Assembly (NCBI GenBank): GCA_039000515.1
Contig: JBCFYV010000001.1
Span: forward strand, 47,971,791 to 48,035,790
Length of the DNA stretch: 64,000 bases
Origin: Timema cristinae
Lineage: Eukaryota > Arthropoda > Insecta > Phasmatodea > Timematidae
Direction of reading: 5' to 3'
Numbering within the stretch: the stretch's first letter is position 1; each line of letters opens with the position of its first letter. A program made the position numbers and the translations under genes. The notes beneath the pieces were generated by a model. That model ran no database searches and had not been told where the DNA came from. It worked only from the letters and a program-made list of their open reading frames with translations. This document shows, piece after piece, positions 36,275 to 49,300 of the stretch.

Positions 36275-39200
36275 GTAAGAGTTCTCCTTCTTTTATTTTT
36301 TTCAAAATCTTGTTGTAAATTATAATTTAATTAATCATTATTTAATTTAGCATTTAGATTATCTATCTAGCATGTATTTTCTTAGAAAAATAAAAGCCCA
36401 AGAAAAAAATACATAAACATTAAATATTATACCATTAAAATTTAATATTTATATCTGAGAATTGTTACACCAGAGTAGGGAACAAAAGCACGATACCTTT
36501 TTTTCCCATCACAAAGTCTTACTATCCATTCAGACTATATGCATATATGGTGATTACTCTAGTGGTAAATGGATGAGGAAGGAAGCATTTTAAAGATTAT
36601 AAACCTGTATTTGCGTGTAAGGGGCTGAGAAAATATTTTAGGGAAAACCACCCTCAGTAGACCAGACTGATATTCGAACCACAATATCCCCGTCATAAGC
36701 AGGCCAGCCTTATAAAAAGTACACGTGGAAATTAGTCTTATGAATTATTTAAAACACAGTCAGGTGATATACATACAAATCGCTAAATCTGTTTATGACT
36801 TTCATAGTAAGTATTTTATTTGTATAGATATTATTACACGCCTCAGTAGCGTAGTTGACTAACGCGCTTATCGTGTTGAGCTCGACTGCTGTTGAAGGGG
36901 AGATCAAGGTTCGAATCTCGGTCGGGTGAACTAGGGGTAGTTTTTCCTAAATAGCTTTCCACTCTCCCTCCACGCAAATGCGAGTTCACTTCCTCTAATT
37001 CAACCTGCCCAATTCCTAATCCATTATCGTAATTAGTACTTAAAGCTTATAGCCCAAACGAGTAGTAAGACGCGATGCTAAATGTTATTATTGTATGGAT
37101 ATTTTAATTTTTATTTCTTTAAAATATATTTAGATGAATTATTTATGTTACTCCCAAAATAAGTATTATCACCAAGTCTTACTACCTATTCGTACTATAC
37201 GCTTATATATTAATTACGCTGAGGGTCTTAGGGATGCGTAAGACTATATTTAGAGGAAGTGTACCAACATTTGCGTGAAAGGAGAGTTGAAAACCATATG
37301 GGGTGCAAAACACCCTTAGTACACCTGACCGAGATTCGAACCTCAATCTCCCCCTCATCGGCAGTCTATTCTACTTATAGAGTAACGCTTTAGTCTATAC
37401 GACCATCGAAGTGGGTACCTCAAATTCACAAGCTAGCTTTGTAGGACCAAGCAAAAGTGAAAAGGTCCAATAATCTTCTACCCGAACTATTACGCTATAG
37501 CACTTCAGGAGTGTGAAATAAGTATCGAGCCAAAAAATTAGACAAATCTTTAATATTTGATAAACCCTTTTAACCGCCAATTGTAGGCCTAATATTATAA
37601 TAGGCTGAAAACAAAAATACATCAAATTTAAATATAATAAATTTACCTAAGTCAGGGAATACATTACAAGGTTACCAGTGGGATAAAAATAAGTAGTTTG
37701 GATCTCTAAAAAAAAGTTATAGACAAATGCGAAAGCTGACTTTGGCAATTTTTCGCCTGGGTAAGCACTACTAATAGGAGTTAAAATGAGATATTTACAA
37801 TTTCTTAGTGAACAATTTATCCAATTTTAGAATTAGTGGTGAATAAATGTTTAAATACTAACGATTTATGTAATTTCTCATTCGAAAATACACTTTATAC
37901 TCTTAAGATTGTTATAGATAAGTGGGTGCAGGTCATCTAGCATTGAACTCTCGATAGCTATCAATAGCTCTCAAAGCTATTCGACTTTGTTCAGCCTCCA
38001 AAGCTGTTCTTGGAATTTAAGAGGATTATAAATATATACATAAATAAATAAAGTGAGATAAAAAGACCAAATACATATTATATATTATGTGTTTGTTTGT
38101 AAATATCTCTCTTTTAATGCCTGAAACAAGTTGAGGGTGCCCATGTGGGTTTTCCAAAATCGGTTTGGATTGGAGTCCCATCTACTGAAGGTGTGGCACC
38201 ACCCAATTCCCCCCTCGAGAGAAATTTTTAGGAATTTAACCATGTAAGAGCAAATTTTAGAGCATCTGAATATAATTTCTAGCTAATTATATGAGTTTCA
38301 AGAGACAATTTTAGCAACAACAAAAATCTGAGAAATCAAAAATAAAATTTAGTTGTTGCTGAACCTATTAAAAATAAACGTTATATTTTTCACAAGCTAG
38401 TGAAGATAACACAATTAAAATAAAGCTGTTGAATAAATAATGGAAGGAAATCTAAATTTTATCATTTTTATCTGTTAACTCGAATATTGATGATTCAAAG
38501 TTGTTAGTGGCAAATTGCAACCAAATCCCAAATATACAATTTTATTTTTTCATAAAACTTAACAAAATAAAAAGTAATATGGCAGAGTGATAAGGGGGGG
38601 GGGGATTTAATCCCATTATCTCCATTTATCTCTAGAGCAGCGATTAATTTTCAGCACACGGCACACTGATAAAAATACTGAAATAGTCCAGGAACACCAT
38701 TACACCCGCTTTCAATGGCCGCATGGTCTAACGCGCTACTCTCGCAATAAACTAAACTGCCCAAGACGGGGAAATCGAAATTCAAATCTCGGCCGGTTGT
38801 ACTGAAAGAGGTTTTTCCAAAATTGTTTTCCACCTTTCCTTCAAATATAAGCTTCCATATACATAAAATCACTAGAGTATTTAGTACATAAACGTATATC
38901 CCGGATGGGTAGTAAGATGCGGCACTAAAAGAAGCCATCACTTCCTTAAGGAGAGATTCATTAAAATAATTAGTAGTAAAATTATGTTTTTAAATTTAAA
39001 TAGTTACAATTCTAACATTCGAGCAATTTTTAAAAACAGTACCATGGATTTAAAAAAGATGTATCATTACTACTCAATTTTTTTTCTGGCTTCGTTTTGA
39101 TCTTTTACCAAACTACCGTATGCAGCCCTGCGGACCCTTTGCGGCACACCGGTTGAAAAACGCTGCTTTAGAGAAATAAATAGATATAAGCGAGGTGTAC

Positions 39201-42200
39201 TAAGGGTAACTATTCACATGAGATTTAACACTGTGATATTACCACTATTTCTCTCTGCGCTAATGTGGGTGTACGTTATCTAAAATACTCTACTCATCCC
39301 CACCACAGCCGTAAATATTACTAAACCTACTCATGTAATAACTACTAAGCATGCTGTCTTGGGTTGAGTAATGTTAGGTGTAGATCGCTAATATAAAAAT
39401 CATATAGTAATAATGTCCACGCATAATATGAAAACAAAATAAATTGTTTATCCACTTTAATTTGTTCTTGTCTTGTTCTCTAGATTTCTTCCATTACCTA
39501 ACCAAACTAGTTGAGCGGTACGGGCCAGTGACCAAGATGTGGATAGGTTCCAACGTTTTCATCTTGCTGTCTGATCCTAGAAATATAGAGGTAACAGCAT
39601 CTGGTACCTTCAGAATTTGATCCACATTAGTTTAAGTCGATGGGTTTAAACGTGTAATAAAAAATACCCTAGGATTTACTCAAACTATTTAGGCCTATTA
39701 CTTTTAAGAAAACATAATTAGGTAGTAAGAATTTTTTTTATTTGGCTCCAACTTAACTAATTTAGACTCTATATACGTATCTTAGCTATGCAAAAACTTT
39801 TAGAAGCACTATTTGCCCCTGAGGTAAGGTTTATTTGAGTTTTAAGAAAAAACAAATAGAAATAAAACATTGATGAAAATACCAATTTTATTTGAATTCA
39901 TACATACAAAATAAACAACTAATTATATACTGAAATTATTTCAAAACTATGTTCTTTAAAACGATTAAAAGTAGTTTATTGGTATTTCTATCAAAGTTTT
40001 CTTTCTTTTGTTTGTCTTAACCTCCAAATAAATTTCACCTAAGAGGCACTTGAAGTTTGAAATGTATTTGTGGAGAAAAGATATGTACATTAAATTTTGT
40101 AGTATGGAAGGATAAGTAATTTGTTTTAAAATCCAACAAGTACTATTAAAAAGTTACTCACGAGATAACTTACTTGAGGTAAGTTCTTACAATGTTGTAC
40201 GCATAGGGGAAAATGTTGAACCTCACTGGGTTAAGTAATCAAATATGCGTTTGCTTTAAATATATTCTAAAACTATTGGCGCATAACAAAACGCTGTGCA
40301 GCAGTATTTTCCAAAATTTCGCAAGTCTTATTCCCCTTTAAGGGTCGTGATATAAACAAAGTACCCCTTCAGGCTATTCATCAATAAAAAGGAACACAAA
40401 ACCTTCTAGATTGTGGTCCTTTTAAATTTTAATAAATCTTCATTGGTAAGTTAAACAAAGCCATACAGAGGTAAGGTCTTAAAAAAATATATAACATTAT
40501 TTCAAAATAAGCGTTAATTTGTTTATCAGACTTACTACTATCAACCAAAATATTTCATAGTTAATAAAACTAATTGCCACAGTATATAAAATATTGCTCT
40601 ATAATTTATAGAACTGCCACACATCTGCCTGCCTATTGCATTAGTGGCAAATCCAGACTATCGTTTTAATTGAAGGGGAACATATAATGTGACCAAAACT
40701 ATCATTTATGTAGCTTATTCCATATTGAATGAAAGGGTGGGATAAAGAGTGAAGAAGGATCCATTGAATGATAGGATAGAGAAGGGAGTTTGGCATGGTT
40801 TGGACGTGTGAAGAGGATGGAAGAGGGAGGATTCCAAGGAGGAAGCAGGAAATGGAGGTGGTGATCAGGAGGCCAAGAGGGACAGGTGGATAAGGGGAGT
40901 GTGGAGAGGAAATAAGTATATTCGGCTCGGGTGTGAGGACAAAAGTAAATGGAAGGGCTTATGTGCGAGAGAGAACCTGCCAGTGACGGAAAACTGTGAG
41001 TGATGATTATGATGATGATGATGCAAATTGGAATTTTAATTGCACTTTTATTGTATATAGAGATAAATCTTTTAAAATCAAGTCACAAGCTTGGTCTTAA
41101 AATTGGGCCATAATTTGTAGCCTGTGTGTCCATGACACACCATCTTTATTGACTTGATCCTGTCCCCAACTTTGAAGTCCTGTACAACACGTTACCATTA
41201 TTTCAGGTTATATTGAGCAGTAGTGTCCATATTGAGAAAGCAGACGTCTACAAATTCTCCCGGCCTTGGTTGGGCACTGGTCTACTCACATCAACAGGTA
41301 AGATTAGAAAAAATTGTTAAGCTAGAATAAAACGTGAGTTAAGTTCTGTATTTTTGTAGCTTTTAGAAAAAACATAACCTCCTTCTGTCCAAATTTCTAC
41401 TCTTTCTTAAAAATCAAGATATTTGTACAACAATGAAATAATTGGATATTTGTGTATACGTTTGTAATAATTCCTGATTAATAAAAACCAATGATGCTGT
41501 TTTAAGTTAGGCTTGTTTCTGAATCAATTCTTTATATTATTCAGTAATTATAAATTCGATATTACTAATATTATTTGTACAGTTTTTTTTTTCAAAATGC
41601 TACTTTATAAATGAATTATCAGCTATTACATATTTGTTATTTGGAAGGAAATCATCCTTAAAATATCTGAATAATATAAAAACAAACCTTTATCTGCCCA
41701 CAAAAAATGTATCACAAAACAATAATCAAAATTTAAAATGTCAAATAATAATTTAAATATGTTTTTGAATTTTACAGGCTCACTTTGGCACAAAAGAAGA
41801 AAAATAATTACACCCACATTTCACTTCAAAATACTGGAAGGCTTTGTAGAAGTTTTCAACTCAAATGCACAAATTTTAGTGGAAGAATTGAAGAAGCACG
41901 TAGCAGACAAATATGTTGATATATATAACAAAATTTCACTTTGTGACCTGGATATTATATGTGGTAAGACAGATTTAACTATGACTTGGATAGTGTGTGT
42001 GGAAGAAAGATCAAACTATGAATAGGATATTATGACTATAAAGAAATATTTGACCATTTCTTGACTACTATTAATAATTAATAGTAGTCAAGAAATGTCC
42101 AAATGTTTACCACCATTAATAGGACTCCCATTAACACGTATTAAATTCTATTTCATAGTGCTTATTTTCTTACAATAGTAATATAATTAATAGTTATATA

Positions 42201-43786
42201 ATAATAATAATAATAATAATAACTATGTATTTTACAACCATTAACAGGACTCGCATTAATACGTATTCTATTCTATTTCATAGTACACATTTTTTTACAA
42301 TAATAATAATAATACAGTGGAGCGTCGTTAATCCGGATCGATCGGGACCGGGACCCGTCCAGATTACTGAATTTTCCGGATTTTCAAATGTGCTTTCAAT
42401 AACTGTATACATACGTAATGTATTGACAAGAGGATACATGACGCTCGGGAGTCTACTGTATTGCAAAATAGAGGCTGAAGGGTTCGAAAAATACAGTACA
42501 CAAAATATTTTAATAACGTATATTGAATAAGAACATGTACATTATGTAATTTAGATTAGTAACTCTACAATACTTTTTAGAAAAACAAACAAGAATCTAC
42601 AGTAATTAATGAAAACTTACTGAGTAAAAAAGTCCTTAATTGTTTTTTGTTCAAGACTTGACATAAGTTTCTTTGCAGCCATGTCTCTCAGTCTTTTAAG
42701 AGGTACGAGCTGTGTCGCCGCCCCTCAGTTTGCCTCTCTAACCAGTTCATAGCTGTCTGGAATGTTTCAGAGGCGTCTGAGTGTGAAGGACCGGCAGCTT
42801 CTTCAGCATCCATTTCTTAATAGTCGTCACTCTCTCTTCCATTTCTTCCATTATCATTGTCCTCAATTACCTGATGAGCTATTTCGTCATCATTCAAATG
42901 CTGATAACCAGGGTCATTGCCATCACTTTCAAACCACTCCCTTGCATCAAGTTCATCGCACTGTTCAAATCCAGGCAATGTCTGGAATAGAGCCACAAAT
43001 TCAGCGTCAGTAGGAGTGTTGGCGTCCGATGGAGTTTGATAGTTTGCCTCATCTTGTCCTTGATTTGGGGTTTCGGGGATTAGTCACAATTTTTTAAGTT
43101 GTCGTCAGTGAGAGATCCCCAGGCATCTGCTACCATGTAAATGGCGTCCTTTAGGCTGAGGTTTTTTACAAAACTGCAGCACACTTTCTTCCAATACAAT
43201 TTTTTTGCCGTTCTTGTGGTTTTTCTTTTCTGTGAACCTTCTTCAGAATCTAGTTTTGAATCAAAACGTTGCGAACTGACTTTCTTTGCTTTAATGTCAC
43301 TAATGGTTGAAGTTCCAACACCATATATTTTAGCGAGAGATGCACCACTTTCCCCTTTAGACAGTCTTCGTAGAATTTCTAACTTATCCTCTATAGATAA
43401 AAATTTATGTTTCCTTTTATTTGATAATGATGACATGATTAACAAAGTAAAAATATGTACCGTTTTAACTCGCACACTAAAACGTCACAAGGCAACTATA
43501 AGACGAAGGTTTCACCCCTGCTGTAAAGTTTCTAAATGATAGCACAGAACTGAGCCGAGCACGTGACCAAGGAGAGGTAACTGGCTAAGTCATTGAACTC
43601 TCAAGGACACCTTCCACTACCTCCCCTACCTGCTCTTACTGCCAATCAGGATTTGCGACGCTCTACTGTAATTATAATAATAATTATTATTATTACTATC
43701 ATTATTGTAAAAAAAATGTGTACTATGAAATAGAATTTAATACGTGTTAATGAGAGTTCTGTTAATGGTTGTAAAATACACCACAA

Positions 43787-43832
<46 letters not shown>

Positions 43833-46314
43833 GCACCGCGTCTTACTACCCATTCGGGTTATACGCACTTACGCTACTGTGTAATGGAAGGGTAAATGTG
43901 AGATGAAATGAAGGACCTACAGTTTAAAGTGGAATCCGAACCACGGTGGAGGCCTGGCATTCCCCACATTCACAAGATGTCTTGTCAGAGGTGAAGGAAG
44001 GGTTTGGTAATCAGATAAATCTGTGCCGGGACCGAGGATTGAACCCCGGCCGCCAGCACAGAAGTCTGACACCTTACCCCTAGACCACCAGGTCACCTAC
44101 ACCACAAGTGAGTGTAAAACAACCGGTTACTCGTCGATGTGATTTATTATTATGACCACTGTATCTGTGAAACTATTTGAAAACCGGTTATACACTTTTT
44201 TCATTACTTGCTGTCCTATGCAATTATATGGTATATTTTATTACTGTTTATCATTATTTAACCTTCGGCTTGTTGATTTTCCTCTCTGCTTAAAATACCA
44301 GAATCGCCATTCAAGGCTGATTGATGTGGTTGGTATGTTTCGCGAATTGCATGCTGCAGTCTCAAAATCGTTATATGACTTCTAAGAACATAGTAAATTA
44401 AATTTTGATGCATTAAATTCATTTAGTAAAATACATATTTTTAAGTATTTCCATTTGTGTGTGATGGAGTTAAAAGGTGTTGATTTTATAGTTTTTTAAG
44501 AGGAAGAGGGGGCATTCGCGTACAAGCCACGAAGTGTTTTTTTAATATTAGAATCCTACACCCACCTTGACCCCTAATTTGAAACTTTCGAAAATACTCG
44601 CTAGCGATCAAACTCGAAACTCATGAACTCGCAAATCACAGGCTGTACCAAAAGAGAGCTAATTTCGAAAGGTTTCTTCTGTCGTGCGAGTCGGTGTAGT
44701 GTTGTTCCGCTTGCGACTGAGTTTTCAATCCGACAACACTGTAAAACCATGACGTGCCAAAGGATTGAGGCGATGAGAAGCCACAATGCGCCATTGTACA
44801 AGATATGTGACTGAAAGTAAACACTATTATTGTATTGAGTGCATCATGTAAAACGATTTGTTTCGTTCTATTAGGAAACCATCTTCCAGTTGTATGCATC
44901 TAAATTTGTGGTCTCATTATTTTCTCAGGTTGTATGAGTAGAAGTTAAATCGTCCGCACACCCAATGTTCACTTTAGTTCACTTTAGCATGCTTGTCTGA
45001 ACCTCATTGACTCACGAGATTGATCCCATACCGATAGCATTATTTTAATTTTTTGTCTGAATTTAAATCACTTGTTAATAATTAGAATTCAGTAATATAT
45101 TATTTTATTTTCTCAAATATTTGTTAAACATGAATATACCCTAAAGACTTTTACTATGCGACTAAGGGTGACCTGGTGGTCTAGGTTAAGGTGTCAGACT
45201 TCTGTGCTGGCGGCCGGGTTCAATCCTCGTCCGCAAAGATTTATTGATTACCAAACCCTTCCTTCACCTCTGACAATACATCTTGTGAATGTGAGGAATG
45301 CCAGGTCTCCACCTGGTTCGGATTCCACGTTAAACTGTGGGTCCTTCATTTCATCTCACAATCAACCCTACCTTTACACACTATGTAAGTGCGTATAACC
45401 GAACGGGTAGTAAGACGCGGTGCTAATAATAATAATAATAATAATAATACTATGCGACTAATAGCTTGCTTAGCCTTATTTTTAAATGTGTACATTTTTA
45501 TGTCATAAAACTCATTAATTTAAGTTTTGAATAATCACCTACATACAAAATTTCAAAATTAATATAAAGTTAAATTTTAAACAAAATATAATTTGATTTG
45601 ATAGGATTTGAGTACGCTAACTCTAGATTGTGAGAACGTCACACTATCTACTCAGTCAAATTGACGGATAAATATACTTGAAAAAATTAAACTATATAAT
45701 TACTTTTTTTTTAATTGAATAAAGTGTACAAAGCAAACATATTTTTACTTTCTCGCTCTCTTACAGGTATATAAAATATTGTGATCGTAGAAAAAAATCA
45801 AACTTGAGATTTTGATGAATCTTGACGTTTCATGACCCCTCGAATCCGAAAAAGTGGTTTTTTGAATTTCCGTCTGTCTGTCTGTCTGTCCTGTACCTTC
45901 GAATAGAGCCTAAACTGTTTTACCGATTGGGCTAAAACTTGGTATCTAGGATTTTCATAGGGTTGTCCTGAGGGATTTTGGAAATTGGGCATCCAACCAT
46001 AAAATTAAGGGTAGTTTATTGAAGGGCAAAAAGAAAAAAAAAAGTTGATTTTATCAAAATTGTCTATAACGATTTTGATTGAATTTCATTTCCAAAAACT
46101 TATAATTATTACAAACAAAATGACCACTCTCAATATTTTGGCAAAATTTCATTAAGGGCTCCAGTCTGATGCGAAAATTCTCATTTATTTAAATAATATC
46201 TCCGAGAATATTTGAGATATGAAATTACTTATCATTACAAATATGTAGATATATTTATAAAACAAATATTTTATTCGCAATTTTTTTCAAACCAATAACT
46301 TTCAAGCTAACGCA

Positions 46315-46373
<59 letters not shown>

Positions 46374-49300
46374 TAAAACTTTTCGAAAACTTAAGGTAAA
46401 GTATTGCGACCGTAAAAAAAATCTATCCTGAAGTGTTTAAGGATGTCGAGCTCACGACCCCCCGAACACTACAAAGTGGTCTTTGTAATTCCATCAGTCT
46501 GGGTGTCTGTTTAAACTTAAAATTAAGATTAGTTTAATAAATGGGAAAAGAGAAAAAAATCGATTTTCTCACAATCGGCTCTAACTATTTTGATTAAAAT
46601 ACGTATCTAGGCGTTGATTAAGATTATAAATTAATCGGCTATTTTAATTTTCCCATGAAAATGATTTTTAGGTTACTTTACAGAAGCTGAAATTTCCGAG
46701 ATAATAAATAACTTATAATTGAAAAATTGTACCATTAAAAATAAAAATAAATTATATGAAATATATTTTTATAAAACCAACAGTATCTGAGATATTGTCA
46801 AATTATTAATACAGTTTTGTGAACTTTAGTTGTAAATAGATACTACTTAAGTTTTAACGCATTAATTCTACAATGCCATAGAGTAATTAATATAAGTAAT
46901 GAATCAGATAGCCGAAGCTATCATCTATGCATTTTAGTGAGGCAAGCACCACTTAGATATCATTTTCTGAAAATTGAAAAATGACACCTGGACACGGGAA
47001 TCGAACCCGGGACTTTAACTTAGTACGCCAATGCTCTTACCACTGAGCTATCCAGGAATCGTCCCATTCTTAGGGTCATTCTTCACTCATATTTTAAGGC
47101 AGAGTCTTTGATGGATGTGCGGAAGTCGTCAGCTTATAAACATGTGATTATATAAGACCAAAGCCATCAGACAACGCAGCCACCTGCGACTCGGTTGTTG
47201 TTAATGTATTAAAGCCCATTGACATAGCAATAGACGATCCTGATAGCTCAGTGGTAAGAGCATTGGCGTACTAAGCCGAAGGTCCCGGGTTCGATTCCCG
47301 TGTCCAGGTGTCATTTTTCAATTTTCAGAATACGGTAATATAAGTAAGTCTCTCAAAAAGTTTATTTTATTTTTCCTTAAACCTCTTAGGAGAAATGTTT
47401 GTACAACAATGATCTATTTTCATTTTAGACTCGGTAGCCAATATTTACATGTTTTATTGGTCAAAATTTATAAATGAGGAATTTATTAGCAATACTATGA
47501 CATGAAGATGTGAAACACCTAATAAAATGTCGAAAACCGGAAGTTGAAATTTTAATAAGAAGTGTTGACCCTTGTGGACCCACATTGATCTTTTTTATTG
47601 GTCCAAACATACATATTAGGACATTAATTCTTTAAAAATAAAATTATACAATTTAAAACTGGGACTCAAAAATATTTTACATAAACATAGTGCAATTTAT
47701 GCTTGGGTTTGCTAGTGTATATTATTTCGTTTCACATATATTACGAGTTTTGAATAAATATCTCCATATTTAAACAATACAGCGAGAAAATCCGTGCAGA
47801 GTTCCATACCATTTATCTTCTTCTGTAAACCTATTTTGTACAATTATAGGTTTATTTCGACAAAATAACTCTCAGAAAGCAACAACTGAAGAGGGGGATG
47901 GCATCCATGTTGTTATTTTATGCTTTAAGTGATAAAGGCCTGTCTCCCAAGGTGTGAGGCTGGCTAGTAGAATCTGCTCGCTATTCGATCGTGTGACGTC
48001 AGTTTTAGCAGCGCAGAAGTTTAAATTATTATTATTATTAGCATCGCGTCTTACTACCCGTTCGGGTTGTACGCACTTACACTAATTTGTAATGGTAGGG
48101 TGATTGTGAGATGAAATGAAGGACCTACAGTTTAACGTGGAATCCGAACCACGGTGGAGGCCTGGCATTCCCCACATTCACAAGATGTCTTGTCAGAGGT
48201 GAAGGAAGGGTTTGGTAATAAGATAAATCTTTGCCGGGACCGAGGATTGAACCCCGGCTGCCAGCACAGAAGTCTGCAGAAGTTTAAAAATTAGGGGTTT
48301 GCGAGATTGTGTGCGATATGAGATAAATACGCTAGCGGATTGCTACTCGCACGTTTCAAAAATAGGGGTCCTGGACACAATTACACTAATGGATCTCCCA
48401 CTTAAAGTACGAGTAGTCAGATATCTTCCACTTCTAGAAAGAGTAGTTGACGACTCCCCACTTTCCATAAGAGTAGTCATGGACCTATAGTTTCAAGGAA
48501 AAGTAGTGAAGGGCTTTGCACCTCCAGTACAAATAGTCAGGGGATTCCTTCCTAAAGAAAATGTATTCAGGGACTTCCCACTCCAATTTCAAGGATTCAA
48601 GTGTTTTCTGGTTTCATTACAATAAGTCGAGGTCTTCCCACTTCAAGTATGAGTAGTAAGTGACTTACCACTTCAAGTATACCTATAATGGGGGCACTGT
48701 TAGTATCCAAATATTTACCTTCCGGATACCAGCACCAAATTTGGTACAGTTCTTCATTATGTATTCAAGAACTGAAATCAACCGGAGACACTCTCATAAA
48801 CCTTGCAGTGGTCTGTGAGGACGTCATCAAAATGGCTGCCATCTGACACTACCTCACAACTTTAACCCAGTTATATTGCAAGAACCCCCATCGTGAAATT
48901 TTAAGTGGTACTTGTTTAAGTATTGAAAAATATTAATCAGCCAGTGTACACTCCCAGAAGACCTTATAATGGCATGTGACAACGGGATCAAAATGGCTGG
49001 CAACTTAACAGTACCTAATTATAGTTCAATAATCACCGTATCAAAATTTGAAAGTAAGTTAAATTTTTTAAAGAAATATATAGGATAGTTATGAAAATTG
49101 ATATTAAATGTGATACTTTTCGTTACATATTAAACAACGTAATTCATTAATATTACACATAAAACCAAGAACGTTCCAATTGAATTGGTTGCTAACAATA
49201 GCTAGTTGCCATCACTTCTGTAGCAATGCCCTTAACAGGCACAAAGCTGTGTACGTTGAAGTTCACTTTTAACACAATGATGCCTTAATCAGCTGCTCTA

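Larger units (their letters stand above)
42315..43668 (-). mobile_element. Tigger/pogo-type DNA transposon, internally deleted
   Basis: Terminal inverted repeats CAGTGGAGCGTCG and CGACGCTCTACTG are flanked by TA on both sides, the Tc1/mariner/pogo signature. The 1354-bp copy encodes the N-terminal helix-turn-helix and the C-terminal tail of a Tigger-like transposase, but lacks the DDE catalytic core. It is therefore a non-autonomous deletion derivative. It sits in CYP4 intron 4, inside an inverted-repeat sequence. Confidence 0.85.

Noticed and set aside
42762..43539. + strand ORFs of 83 and 132 codons
   Set aside because: Shadows of the Tigger transposase remnants on the - strand.
47239..47308. 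Functional tRNA gene
   Set aside because: Foldable, but anticodon ACT is not a normal eukaryotic species, the acceptor has a gap, and an inverted twin with shared flanks indicates a repeat.
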